Source: Diabrotica undecimpunctata
Taxonomy: Eukaryota > Arthropoda > Insecta > Coleoptera > Chrysomelidae
NCBI RefSeq assembly: GCF_040954645.1
Contig: NC_092806.1
Coordinates: 117,224,458-117,288,457, forward strand
Length of the DNA: 64,000 bases
Reading direction: 5' to 3'
Shown here: in pieces, positions 1 to 11,889 of the stretch
Numbering within the stretch: the first letter of the stretch is position 1
Layout: each line of letters opens with the position of its first letter
The notes under the pieces: generated by a model
What the model was told of the DNA's origin: nothing
The model's database searches: none
The model's input: the letters and a program-made list of their open reading frames with translations, nothing else
Made by a program: the position numbers and the translations under genes

Positions 1-403
1 ACTACAAATTGGATTATCGCATTTAATTGAATGTTGACTAATTTTATTAGAAAATCCTTGCACATGTGCAAAATGCATTTTATAAGGTGAAAACAGTGCA
101 ACTTTTATAAATAAATTTGGGTTAATTTTATAGATAATTGTTTAATTATATGTTTTTTAGTTGATTTTTATATTGCATATGATTTGAATTCCACATTTCT
201 GTGTACATAGAATTGTAGAATCTCGGATGTGAGACTAACTTTTTATTTCGATATTGGTTTTAAGGACTTTGGCATAAACCAAAGGAATCTCAATACCATT
301 TAACTTGTTTTTAGGGGGTCAGCTTTTCCAGTTACATTTCTCCCTAAGTTTCTTTCTTGTGCCATACCAATATTAATTCCTTACACAGTATACTACCAGA
401 TCT
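1..403. other. AT-rich stretch, nothing recognised
   Basis: No reading frame, repeat or RNA gene can be supported here. The composition is typical of the intergenic DNA in the rest of the window. Confidence 0.5.
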
Positions 404-404
404 T

Positions 405-405
405 T

Positions 406-455
<50 letters not shown>
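405..455. repeat. (CT)n microsatellite
   Basis: About 25 uninterrupted CT units. The apparent 62-codon frame across it, reading Ser-Leu repeats, is produced by the dinucleotide and is not a gene. Confidence 0.97.
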
Positions 456-458
<3 letters not shown>

Positions 459-790
459 CTCGTTCCAGGAACTGTAAACGTAATTGTTGGTATTGGGTTA
501 TTACTAGTTCGCTGTTTGAACATGCTTTAACCGTCTTAACCTATGCTGTTTCATTTTTCTATCAATTGCTGCCACATGCAGACTTCCCCTAATATATCCG
601 TTCTTATTTAACATGTATTGTAAGGCCACTCATCCCTCTGAATATTATTATTTCAGACACATGTATTCGCGCCTAGTTCTTTATAACTGTCCTAGATTCT
701 GTATCGTACACCACACCAGTTTTATAGAATTTTATTTTCAATTACCTAATACCATTTAAAACTGCTCGGGTTGTAAATTGATACTGGCCA

Positions 791-915
791 TCTTCTTCTT
801 TAGGTGCCGTCTCTAATGTAATTTGGCGATGACTTCTGCAAATTTGTCTCTATCATGTGCTTGTCTTATTATGGTTTGGAGTATTTTTGTAATGCCTTTG
901 TTCGCGACCACCATG
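791..915 (-). mobile_element. 3' end of an RTE-type LINE
   Basis: On the minus strand a short frame ends in AHDRDKFAEVIAKLH and a stop at 813-815. It is followed by a GAAGAAGAAG-like tail at about 791-801. Basic helical C-termini ending in a similar way, followed by (GAA)n tails, recur at 18.3, 21.5, 30.66, 48.45 and 52.6 kb in this window and belong to RTE-type LINEs. Only the last ~35 codons are seen. The upstream part is unrecognisable, as in a strongly 5'-truncated or decayed copy. Confidence 0.5.
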
Positions 916-1039
916 GCAATTTGTACTTTACACACTGCTGAAAGTACTTTTATATGTCTTTATTCTGGACAAAACTTTCCATCAGATGTTCTAAACTTAC
1001 GATCCTTAACAAACTTAATACACAAAGAAGCTGCAGAAT

Positions 1040-2225
1040 GAGGACTAAGACTCGTAAAAAAAAGAAAATTTACCAAAAATAGAGTGAACAGCAGAAAGTT
1101 CCATTACGCCGCAGTAGTTCATACGCGGCCAAGCGCCATCGTGCACAGTTTTTTCTTTCAAAATTAACCGCCGACATTGCACTGGCTAAAAAAGACAAAG
1201 ATTTAGCAAACAAGTCACGCACAACAATATGGAGAATACCTAATGAAATGAACTTTGTTTTTTGCAAACGAGGAGTAAAGTCTACCGTGATAGAATGGCC
1301 CGATATTCTGAAATGGAGGCGTGAGATTAAAAAATTTCGTTAGCATGGATACACCGTCGTTTATTTGGATGAAACTTGGTTGAATGTCGGATATACTGTT
1401 TGTAAAGAATGAAAGGACCTCTTAGTGACTTCAGCCAGGGATGTGTTTATTAAGGGTTGTCAACAGGCCTAAAACAGCCGACACAAAAAGGCCCTCGTTT
1501 TGTTGTAGTAAATGCGGGTAGTGAATTGAGCTTTTGTGGAATGTGCTGCTTTTAGGTTTTTAGCTAAAAAACTCAACGGACTATCATGATGAGATGGACG
1601 GTCCTATATTTGACCAATGGTTTAAGGAAAAGCTGCTTTCCATTCTTTCCGAGAAAACTGTTATTGTGGTCGCCTCGTACCATTCGAAGAGAGAAAAAGT
1701 GATTCCGATACAAGCGTTTAATAAAGATCAGAATAAAACATGGTCACTGGAGAAAGATATCTTTTTTTAAGAAGATTATTTAAAATCAGAGCTTTTAAAA
1801 GTCGTAAATACATTCAAAGAAGAATATATAAAATATAAAATCGACAAGATGTATAAAGAGAAAAATATTGTCATTCTGAGACTACCTCCATACCATTGGA
1901 AGTTGAATCCAATTGAAAAGGTGTTGAGTCAATTTAAAAGACATATTGCCTCACACAATATAGAGTTTAATACCGCTCCAATGGAACAATTAATTAAAAA
2001 TGAATTCGGTGTAATAACAGTGGATAACTGGAAAACTATTGTAAATTTGCTATTAAGAAAGAGCAAAAATTTTGGGTTATTGACAGGTTGATAAACGATA
2101 TTATTCCTGCGGTACTAAATGGAACGGTTGACAGTGATAGAGATAACAGCGATAGCGATGACAGTAATAGCGATGACAGTAATAGCCATTATAGAGAAGA
2201 TGAGAATGATGTTAGTATGCAGTGA
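1040..2225 (+). pseudogene. Degenerate IS630/Tc1/mariner-superfamily (DDE_3-like) transposase
   Basis: Fragments in shifting frames can be followed in order. A basic N-terminal part contains SRTTIWRI. The first catalytic block YLDETW lies at about 1360-1377. FDQWFKEKLL is near 1610, then VASYHSKREK near 1670, then RLPPYHWKLNPIEKV near 1880-1920 with the third acidic residue in NPIE. An acidic Ser/Asp tail (SDSDDSNSDDSN) ends at a stop at 2223-2225. In the family the second block normally reads DNASYHS or similar; here the Asp is missing, so the product would be inactive even without the stops and frameshifts. Family role: cut-and-paste DNA transposition at TA. No terminal inverted repeats were found. 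The longest open piece is 1849-2091. Confidence 0.8.
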
Positions 2226-3375
2226 GTAAATTATGTGATAGTGTGAAAATCGGCGGACACAAAGTGCCAAATCCGAAAAGTGTGTGATGTCGGGCAAAAG
2301 GTCAATATTAGGTAATAGTGCAAAAAATTTTAAATAATATAAACTATATCTGTCTCCTAGAGAAACAAATATTTATATTGCATTATTCTACATTCAACTA
2401 TACGTATCCGCTTATTAGGGAAATTACGTTAACTACATTTACATAGTGCTGAATACGGCTCTGATTAGAATGACTCGTATATCGGCAGTCTAGTAGCAAT
2501 ACGTGCCTAAGAGTTTTAGCAACACTGATCTGCATGAACCAAACGTTCCGTTCTTAAACTAAAATAAAGTATAGAACACGACATTTCGGGGGTCGCCTGC
2601 AAAATAGCCGTAAAAACAATAAAGACGGAAATTCCTTATAGTTTGGAGGAAAATACAAGATGAGAGGTAGCAACGAACCTGTTTCCTTCTAGGGACAAAG
2701 TGAAAATAAAGCAAACCACGTTAGGAGAGACACCAATAGCTTTCACAGTGGACGAGTTAATAGAGACAGAAGAAACTTTAAAGCCCAAAAGGGACCGATT
2801 CCAGGTGGGATAACACCGGAGTAAATGAAAATAATAATCAAACATAAACCAAAAGTTTGATTTCCTGTCTGTAATGATTTGTTAAAGAGAAAAAATTTCC
2901 ACATAAACTAAAATTAGCAGACCTGGTACTATTATAAAATTCGGGAGGAGAAAAATTTGTTTAGACCAATTTACGTGCTGTATCCTTGAGAAAAAAATCA
3001 GAAATATTCATAAAAACAGATTTTAAATGGCGCTGGAAGAAGGTAAATAAATATCGAAACAACAAATTTGTTTCCAAAAGGATTCCATAAAGGTAATTAA
3101 TATACAGTATTTGTGAATACAGATTCCATAATAAACAGTATTTGTGAATACACTGGAAACACATGTTTTGTCTGTACTCATATATTATTTCCACTATTTG
3201 TTATGTATTTTGATAAGTAGAATTTAAATTGTGTAATCAAAGATAGTCCACATAAAGTTTCCTATAAAAATTCTACTTTGTTTTTATTTTTATGTATTTT
3301 TTCAAAGTTGAAAATAAAAGTTTACCCCAAAAATAATTTATTAAGTGAAAAGTTTTTCACTTAAGTTATATTTAA
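2226..3375. other. No gene recognised
   Basis: About 1.1 kb of AT-rich sequence with stops in all frames. There is a short direct repeat around 3110-3155, where 'acagtatttgtgaatac' occurs twice about 30 bases apart. No coding similarity is recognised on either strand. Confidence 0.4.
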
Positions 3376-3377
3376 GT

Positions 3378-3379
<2 letters not shown>

Positions 3380-3448
<69 letters not shown>

Positions 3449-3482
3449 TACTACTATTTATATATATATATATATATATATA
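3380..3482. repeat. (AT)n microsatellite
   Basis: Two AT blocks of about 64 and 20 bases separated by GTGTTACTACTATTT. The sequence before the first block (AAGTAAC) and after it (GTGTTACT) is roughly inverted, so the tract sits in a small palindrome. Confidence 0.95.
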
Positions 3483-5890
3483 CCTTACTGATCCGGCAAT
3501 TTGCGTATAGCCTTAGAAGTAAATAATGTGTCTAAAACGCTATTAGAAAAAAATACCCACATATTATATATGAAAAAAGTTGAATCAATTGAATGGTTTC
3601 TGATAAACAATAGTTCTATTTTTTTGCGTTGCATAAATATACAACGATAACGGTTTTCTGACGCGCGAATAATTGTCGTGCGCTTAACATGGAAACTCTA
3701 AATTAATTCCGCAAACCTCCAAGCTTGAGTTTGTGATTTGTTTATTGTCATTGCAAAAGCCAAATGCAGGAAAATTGTAAACGTTTAAAAACAGATGATA
3801 CATTTGTTGGAATCATCAGTATACGCGGGATCAAGATCCTCTCTTTTTGCTGTTTTGCTGCTCCTTTTGTGAATGGGACAGCTGAAATCGCAAAAGTCAT
3901 TATTAAAAGGAATTATGGCCGAAATCCCTTAAAGCTAGTAAGGAAAATGGTAGACACACGCCTTTGGTCCTTTTGCCTTAAAGTCTTTGATAGAAGAGCT
4001 GAGAAGACCGCAGCTTTAGCAAAGATAATGACAAATATGGGTGGCACAGTTTATACAGAGAAGATGTATTTATAAATAGTACTTAAGTAGAAGTAAGCAG
4101 GAGAAAGTAGCGAAGAAAAAAATACATGGAAATGATAATCAGGGCGCAAAGAAAACATCCACTAAGGGTAGTAAGTCACCTCAACAAATACTGTATAAGC
4201 AATGGCATGGATTGTACTAATCCAATAATTGGTAAAGGAGAGGGTGACTATGTACAATAAACTAACGAGAGATTTAAAGGAGATCAGGTATGCAAGAAAA
4301 AAAATAGTTTAAGACAGTAGGAAAGGGAGGATGGTCCGAAGAAAGAACTAAAGCAAATTGGTCAAGGACGATTATCCCCAACAGAGAACCCTGGATTCAT
4401 TATAATATAAAAAGACCAAGATCCACTGGTAATGTGTGGAATGGAGCATGGATCAGAACGTTGTGTTGCTGCTTGCATTCAATTCATCTAGGAAACGAAA
4501 GAACTAGTACAAAAATAGGAAGTTCCATACCAGAAAATATAATAACGAAAGGAATAACCAGCAAAGAATACTTTAACGTAACGGTAAGGATTAGTGAAAT
4601 TATAAAAAAGAAAGTAGAATATGAGGGGATGCTACATAATAGCTAAAACTAAAAGAATAGAAGGAATTGAATGTATAGGACAAAAGCGACATACTCGACG
4701 TTACACCCTATAAGCGTACTCCCGAATATGCTGCAAGAAATAGAGGCGTTTAGTTTTTAAAGTAATGTTGGCATATTTCCCCTCAAGTACTTGAAGTCCC
4801 ACACTACCTATAGCGAAAGAACAAGCGCAAGAGTAAGCATGAGCGTCACCTCTAAAAAAAAATAAGCAAACTCGTACTACAGATTATAAAATTTTATTAA
4901 AAATGATTATGATTGGTAAATACTGGAGTAATTTTGATAATCGATTATTTGTTCCATTTCAGCTTTACGTGGGAAGTATTTCCATATAACTTTTTTGACG
5001 ATTTTCATAACCATTTTAAAGAAATTTTCATAATTTAAAAATAATGTTGCACAATTAGTGAATTTCTTAATTTATTTTTATTTTTATATGATTTTTTATA
5101 ATTAACAGGTCCTCCCTACATTTATTTAATACTCCTTTACATTTAATTTCATTATGTGCATCGTTCTTATAATCTTCTACATCTTTAGTGCTTAGGTATT
5201 AAGTAACAATATTATTCCATTACACATCGGTCTCCATTTTCTTTTTTTTTTCCTACTGGTTATCTACTTTTTGTGACTATAAAATCTGTTCTTGTTATAT
5301 TATCGTATAGAATCTTTATTTCTTCGCGTCTGTTCTTCTTTTCCACCAAATTTTTATATTGATTGAATAAAATTTTTAAATAGTTTCTTGGTAAATACTC
5401 TAGTAAATATTTCGCAGTGATGCAAATAAGTGCTATTTTATATCGTGTCTCAAATACGAATTAAAAAGGTCAATTTAATCGTTATTTATTTGACATTTCC
5501 CAAGTAATATTCCGAAACGATTCGATTGTTTATCGATAAACTGTTTATTACTGCTTACCGCCTGAAATACCAACAGCGATGTCTCAGCGACAAAGCAGGA
5601 ACTCAAAGGGATCAAAAAGGGAGCGGTTACATAATATTATTTATTTTAATTTATTCCCCTGTAGACGCAAAGGCAATAAAATAGCAACGAGTTTTAAATA
5701 TTACAAGAGAAGAATATAAAAAAACGCATATAGAAAATTGTTACTTCACAAGTATTGGTGCATCTTATAAATCTGAAATCATTTTTATTAATGAAAATTT
5801 AAAATTCTCACTTCTGTTAAACATATACATATAATACAAATATTTAAAAAAAAAGTGCTGAGAAACTATAATTTAATTCACTAAAAGTTA
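3483..5890. other. AT-rich region with unidentified short frames
   Basis: The longest frame is 3764-4075 (+, 103 codons: basic, Cys-rich near residues 29-33), and I do not recognise it. A second frame at 4434-4646 is also unrecognised. Stops are dense elsewhere and no transposon ends, tandem repeats or RNA genes were seen. The frames may be remnants of an element too decayed to name. Confidence 0.3.
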
Positions 5891-5892
5891 TA

Positions 5893-6003
5893 CGGCGAAG
5901 ACTTCACCAACATGTGAACATCGAGACCATCCAGCTTCTCGACAACACAAACCTTATAAGAAGAGTCAAGAGGAAGAAGCCTTTTGAGTTGGTACATAAA
6001 TAA
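5893..6003 (+). mobile_element. C-terminal scrap of a Jockey-type LINE
   Basis: A 36-codon frame reads RRRLHQHVN, then LLDNTNLIRRVKR and KPFELV before a stop. A 'H-x-N ... LLD ... RRLKR.KP.ELV' ending is something I associate with C-termini of insect Jockey-like polyproteins. No upstream reverse transcriptase is attached, so the assignment rests on this short match. Confidence 0.35.
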
Positions 6004-6269
6004 TGTTAAAAGCACAGCATTGTGCGACTTGACGTAGTTCGTTCGTACCTAAGAAATACTACTAAGTGCGTTCTTATTTTATATAACCCTTGTAGTAAAA
6101 TGAAAGTTATAACAGATCTACGCATTGATCAAATGTGATCAGATTGTATCAATAATAACCGCCCTCGCTTCTTATATATTTTGCATGTATCTTCACTCTA
6201 TTAAAAGTGACAGAATAAATATTTTAGAATTTTTTTGTGCTCCACGATATCCATAACGACTATACCACA

Positions 6270-6715
6270 TCAGTTTACACAAAGCGTAAGACATAAATAA
6301 CTGATGACAGCTGGACTGTGATTCAAGGCAGATAAGAACATAAAACTAGATTTGGAACAAACGATGAGTACAGAGCGTTCTTGAAAGGAATAAAAAGGCA
6401 ATGTCGGAAAGAAAAAACGGATTAGATCTTCCAAATATCCAGAGAAATAAAAGAACACGGTTGTCGGAATGAACTGAGAGATTTATTTCAAAAGATCAAA
6501 CTTCTTGATGGTTTAAACCTAAAATGCGATCTGTGATGGATAAGAAAGGTAATCTAAGGACCAATACTGACAAAATATTGGAAACATGGCGAAACTATTG
6601 TAGCGATTTATATAGAATTAACGAGACTCCAGCAGAAAATCTATGCCCGTTCAACTACCCTAGAAATAAATCCCTAGGAATTGACACAATACCAGCAGAA
6701 ATTCTGTAGTCAAGT
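6270..6715 (+). mobile_element. LINE fragment, linker before the reverse transcriptase
   Basis: Broken frames end in an open piece (6524-6709). It contains ETWRNYCSDLY, like the 'W.xYF..L' block found upstream of LINE RT domains, and finishes at NKSLGIDTIPAEIL, matching the RT entry motif 'NNKSPGxDxIPAE'. The sequence then stops; the RT palm is absent. Orientation and gap suggest it is separate from the Jockey copy that begins near 6830. Confidence 0.55.
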
Positions 6716-6829
6716 TGTAATGTATTAAAAAAAATAAAAAAATATCGGGTGGGTCTGAAACATCGTTATATAATACTTCATCTGAAATTACAAATTATTT
6801 AAATAATATATCCCAGAAAATCATTATGC

Positions 6830-8345
6830 ACCGTTTAGGGATCTGCAACATGAAAAGAACTACTGCACCCCTAAATACAGAAAATGGAATCGTATACACC
6901 GAAGAAGACAAAGCGAAAATGCTAAAAGACACGCTTGAATCGGCATGTTAGAACCACTACCATCCCTACTAAGATCTAGATTTCACAGAAGAAGTAGAAA
7001 GAAGAGGAAGAATTTTAAAAAGAAGAAAGGGCAGAATAGTTATTATGCAAACCTATGCAAATTTATGATGATGACCAACGCAAAGAAAGGACCGGAAAAC
7101 ATCACAACCAGAGCGCTCAAGAACCTTCCAGCGAAAGTGATAGTATATTATAACCAATATTATCAATAATATGCTAAAATTGAGATATTTCCGAGTTAAG
7201 TGGAAAGAGGCTCTTGTTATGATGATAAGAAAAACCAAAACCAAACAGAACCTTTCCACAAAATTACAGGCCTATAAGCTTATTAATAAGTATATAAGAT
7301 ACTAGGAAGTTAAGAGGAATCAATTGCAATAGGAACAGTTTGAATTCAGAAGAGAAAACTCATGCGAACTATAACTACTGCGATTAATTGAATACATAAC
7401 GAAGGGTTTCAATGAAAAGCTGTATACAGCTGCTGCCTTTCTAGATGTCAGTAAAGCCTTTGGCATAGTATAGCATGAAGGCTTGCTGTAGCTAACAGGA
7501 GGTTCCGATTCCGGATAGGCTGAACTCTGTCGGCAGTTGGAATCATGGAGGCCAGAGTGCCACAGGGAGCGATTGTGTGGTCTTATCTGCACACCATCTA
7601 CACAGTTGACACTCCAATCGATCCCAGTTCGTTATTGAGTTTGTAAGACGACACAGTAATATCAGCATGTAGTAAAGATCCAGACCTAGCTACAAGTCAC
7701 CTACAAAGAGCTCTAAATCACATACAAACCTAGTGCATAAGGTGTAAAGTAGCAATAAACTCGGAAAAAATACAGGCCATCATTGTGTGCATTGTGTGCC
7801 ATACCAGCATAGAATAGGCAGACCAAATAGAGATTTAACGTTACTTAACACTCCAACAGAATAGACCAGCCTAGCTAAATACCTAGGCACAATGCTTGAC
7901 AAAAAGATGACGTTTAGAGAACATGTAAACCAAACGGTCTACAAAGCCAAGGCATTAAAGAGTCAACTCTCTTCGCTAATAGGCCGGAAAGGTAAGCTTA
8001 GGTTCAAAACAAAGATCAGACTTGCAGACAGCAATATCCTGCCAACATTAGAGTATGCCTCTGCAGCATGGGGACAGACATGCAAATCAAAGAGGAAAAA
8101 GATCCAAACAGTCCAAAACTCCATAATCAGGGAAGCACTGGGAACACCAAAATACGTACCGTTAAGGTACGAAGATCCTATGAACAATGGACAAGAGATC
8201 ATACGAGATTTTCAACTACCTCAGAAATCATCCCAACAGAATATTAAGAGAGTTAATAAACTATGATGCAAACCTAAGGACGGTGCACAGACGGCCCAAA
8301 CAACAACCAGCAGGATATAAAGTGGACCAGCAGGATCTAAAAATA
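6830..8345 (+). mobile_element. Degenerate Jockey-clade LINE (reverse transcriptase region)
   Basis: A Jockey-like order is readable through many stops and shifts. PLNTENGIVYTEEDKA is near 6870, GPENITTRALKNLPAKVI near 7090-7140, FRRENSCELxLLRLIEYI near 7340-7395, AAAFLDVSKAF near 7430-7460 and VPQGAI near 7555-7575. A worn catalytic box reading L-stop-DDT, where the family has YADDT or FADDT, is near 7640. The C-terminal region KYLGTMLDKKMTFREHV to YASAAWG is open in 7892-8266. Family role: RNA-templated target-primed insertion. No poly(A) tail or target-site duplication was identified. No endonuclease region is attached, so the copy is 5'-truncated. Confidence 0.85.
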
Positions 8346-8422
8346 CTAAGATAGCCATGCAATAGTCAACACAAGTGGTGAAAGAAGGTCCCAAATAAAA
8401 AACTTCAGAACAATATTCACAG

Positions 8423-8542
8423 AGTGTGTGATGGAAATATACACCTGGGAATGCACACCCCACCCCACGCACACGTTTTAGCATTTAAGTAAACATATAC
8501 ACGGGGTGTGTGAAAGCACTATATATGGGAGTGCACACCCCA
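8423..8542. repeat. Two ~40-bp direct repeats
   Basis: 8423-8462 and 8505-8542 share the pattern 'GTGTGTGA...ATATA...TGGGA.TGCACACCCCA'. They are separated by about 42 bases. Function unknown. Confidence 0.6.
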
Positions 8543-9069
8543 TAGTTAAGGATAAAAAAATACCTTCAGTCATCGCACTAAATTATCTGTACAAGTTCGA
8601 CTAAATATCGATGTTTTCACCAAAACTAAATGAATAAGTATAAAAGACCTATTAGACCTTTTTACAAAGCCGCCTAACTGTAGGCTTTTATGACAGGTTA
8701 TATAAAGACCATATCGCGGAACCTGAACATCGAGACCATATGCGACAAACATGGGATTGGTGGCTAGACCACTCGGATGCCGAGCAGACGAAGAGAACAA
8801 AATTTATTTTGCCAAATCGGCTGCTGAGTGACCGAGCACAGACCAAGTTCGGACATAGAGTCATCAACTTAGGTGGGTGGCCCTCTGTTCGAAACACACA
8901 TCTTTTTTAGGAAATCAAGTCCCGAAGTCATGCTAGAGTAACTTCTATATAGAATCAGTAATGTATTAAGGAACAAAAGCTGATATGTGTGCTACCCCTA
9001 CAGTCTACAGTCATGAAAAACAGGTGTTCCATTACCCAGGTCACCCGAAGTAACTTTCAAGATCATAAG
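8543..9069. other. No gene recognised
   Basis: Less AT-rich than its flanks and open for short distances, but no protein family is recognised in any frame. It could be decayed LINE sequence. Confidence 0.3.
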
Positions 9070-9099
9070 CCTCCCCACGTAAGTCACACGTTGGGGAGG
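9070..9099. repeat. Inverted repeat (near-perfect hairpin)
   Basis: CCTCCCCACGT pairs with ACGTTGGGGAGG with one bulged base, leaving a loop of about 7 bases. It lies only 7 bases before a longer perfect hairpin. Confidence 0.85.
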
Positions 9100-9106
9100 G
9101 ATGAAG

Positions 9107-9152
9107 GTGATACCTATCTGACCCCCAAGCCTGGGGGTCAGATAGGTATCAC
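9107..9152. repeat. Perfect 21-bp hairpin with 4-base loop
   Basis: Left arm 9107-9127 (GTGATACCTATCTGACCCCC, then A) is exactly complementary to right arm 9132-9152. The loop is AGCC at 9128-9131. The arms are clearly more GC-rich than the neighbourhood. Confidence 0.97.
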
Positions 9153-9246
9153 TTCACAGTAAGGTGAGACCGATTTAATCTTCGGACATGTGGATGCCAC
9201 TGTACAATGGTATACACATGTTCCTAGGGGCTGGGTTGATCACTAT

Positions 9247-9288
9247 GTGTGTGTGTGTGTATGTGTGTGTGTGTAGGTGTGTGTGTTT
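9247..9288. repeat. (TG)n microsatellite
   Basis: Imperfect TG repeat interrupted by A at two places. Confidence 0.95.
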
Positions 9289-11129
9289 GACATGAAAACA
9301 AAAATAACCCCTTTTCGAAAATTCTTTTAGATATTATATCATTATATAATGATTACTACAAAATGGCTTTTTCTGGCAAGAGAAATTGACTCTCTGGAAA
9401 ATTTATTTAGTTTTAAAAACAACGATATCAATATTTCAAGGTACAAAAAATATTTGTGAAAACGCTCTTCTAATAACTGTGTAGCTAATAATTCGAATGT
9501 TTTTGCAAGAAGAAATGTTAAGCAATAAATTACTTTTAACAAGATGTATTTAGCTGCAAATTTAATAAAAGTTATAATTTACGTATTATTTGTAATAAAA
9601 TGTAGTTTTTATTTTTAAGCCGCTCATGGCATTAAAATTTTGGAAGCTTGTCATAAAAATGAGCTTTACAACATTCAAATTTTCGACATTAAAGATTTTG
9701 GATCAGTAATACTAGTGGCAGTTAGTAATAGAAACACAAAAAACAAGACATTTTAGAATTACTTTTTGCAAGTAACTTTTGTAATGTTTAAAAGAGGTAC
9801 TACGCTCGGAGATCTTTAGATATTTCTTTCTAGAAACTTTGATTAATTACTTAAATTTTTAAGCTTAAAAAATATATAATAATATACTAGCCACTATTTT
9901 CGCCCCAACGAGAACATGATTAAATACAAGTGGGAATATTACATGAAAAATAAATGGATAAGGGAAGCTTTCTCTACTATCAATAAGATACATTAAACAT
10001 TCATTGCAAAATCGAATAAACATATCAAATAAATTAGTTTTTTTAATTGTTAAATTGAATATATTATATCAGTAAATATTCCCCTAACCTCCAATTCCCT
10101 CTGCTAAATAACTTGTCTAATTTATTTTTGATTCGTACTTTTTGGTCGTATAGAAAATACAGTATGTTGCACGATTAAAACGAGGGCTCGATCTATTCGC
10201 GGTTATTCACGTTTGGTGTTGCTCACCTTCGTAATCTTTCACTTAAATCGGATTTTCATTCTAACCTTGTTACAGAATATAATATATATCCATTTAAAAT
10301 TGGTGAATTTTTCATTATTGCCACATATAAAAATAGGAGACGAGCAATTTAAATAAAAAAAAATATGTAAAAGCAAAATAGGAAATATATTCCATAAAGT
10401 ATTTAATATAATAATAATAAAAATTATTATTTTCGTAATCAAATCCCCTTAAAATATAAATCGGTGCGACTTTGTTTAATTACTGATTGATCACTGATGT
10501 CTAGATTTCAGAATTAGTATTGAAGGTCGTCGTTTTTCAGCACGTATGCTGGAATGTTCGTGAAAATTTAAACTGAGGTAGGTCATTATGAGGTTTATCA
10601 AAGGAAAGCTGGAAAGCCGGAATTGGATAACATCCAAGGAACATACCGGTAATTATGCGGTCGTTATCACATGATTAGCGATATACATATAGTTTAGAAA
10701 ATCAAATATATAACGGCATTTTTGTTTGAACTTAGATTTTGATTAATAACTACACGCAAACATCACAAGCTATTATGATTATAATTAAATGTTATAGGTT
10801 AATGTGTGGTTTTTACGCCTAACTGATCACGACGCTACAAATTGAAAAATTATAAGTAGACCAGGATTTGACGGTAAAAATATAGAAAACCTCTGAATTT
10901 TATTACATGCATCGATTTGATTGAAATTTTGACAGTAGTTAAAAAATAGTTCAAGGATCAAAATCTACCCTAATGCAATGTGTGCTTTTGCACTTTCTTA
11001 ATTTTCCGTTTTTGTGAAATTTTGGCTGTAGTATTTTGGTAACTTTTTCGAAGAATTTATTATAATATATTTTTCTGTTTCTTGTATACGTTTTACTGTA
11101 ACTTAAAAATCTTTTTCAAATTAATTTTT
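9289..11129. other. No gene recognised
   Basis: 1.8 kb of AT-rich DNA with dense stops on both strands. No transposase, RT motif, tandem array or long inverted repeat is visible. Confidence 0.4.
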
Positions 11130-11690
11130 CAGATTGAATTCTGCAAAAAGTTTAGCTCGGGATTCAATCTTTCTGGCTCAGCTACCATTTGAATTTTTTA
11201 TTAGAGGTTTGTGCGTAACGAGATTTTTTTGTCAGTGCTATAGTCCTATGTCAATTCGCGAAGGTAAAGTCCAAATGATACATTTGTATTTTTTTTTTGT
11301 TTTCTCTTCTAAGTTTTTGCATCGCCTTGCTTAGTTGTTTTATGGGGTGGATATATCTGCTGTGTTGCCATCTTCATCTTAGCTTTTTATTTTCTGACAT
11401 TATATATCTTTTTGACAATCTCTTCCTTCTATTGGAGTTGAAGGGGATGGTAAATAGCATCATGCTTTCTTGGATCTCTTTTATAATAGTTCTACTCCAG
11501 AGTCAAGTTGTTCGATTGTTTTAACGTCATAGAAAAGTTAATCATTGCTCCCAGTCCTCGTTTAAAGCTTTCCCAATCAGTCCTTCTGTTTTCTTGCCTA
11601 GGAGATAGCTCTTCTTGTATCGCTTCTTTACTGACTGTTAGAAAGATGGAAACATGATCAGAATTCATATCCCATGGTATTTTGTTCAAA
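11130..11690 (-). mobile_element. Jockey-type LINE fragment, end of endonuclease domain and linker
   Basis: The minus strand opens with IPWDMNSDHVSIFLTVSKE at 11689 downward. SDH is the terminal active-site motif of the APE-type endonuclease of LINEs. It continues with TDWESFKRGL and, after shifts, a basic region with RWQHSRYIHPIKQLSKAMQ, as found between the endonuclease and RT domains of Jockey elements. Both the endonuclease start and the RT are missing. Confidence 0.7.
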
Positions 11691-11889
11691 AGCCAGTAAG
11701 TTGGCTTTCCAACGAAATTTAAATTAAATTTGTTCTCCTATAGAAGCACAAAAGTTTATAAATGAAAATATAAATCTTAGAAAAGCACCTGGGGTTCCCC
11801 AGGGTTCCCCCAGATAAATACTGACTGGAATAATTGCGGGGTGGATTGAGTAGCTTTGCGGTAACCATATACGGTCTCAAGTCCGGATA

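Noticed and set aside
404..592. Short frame beginning with a Ser-Leu repeat
   Set aside because: It is the translation of the (CT)n microsatellite; the rest has no recognisable content.
3764..4075. 103-codon Cys-containing frame as a real gene
   Set aside because: No motif, no splice context and no neighbour support; kept only in the region note.
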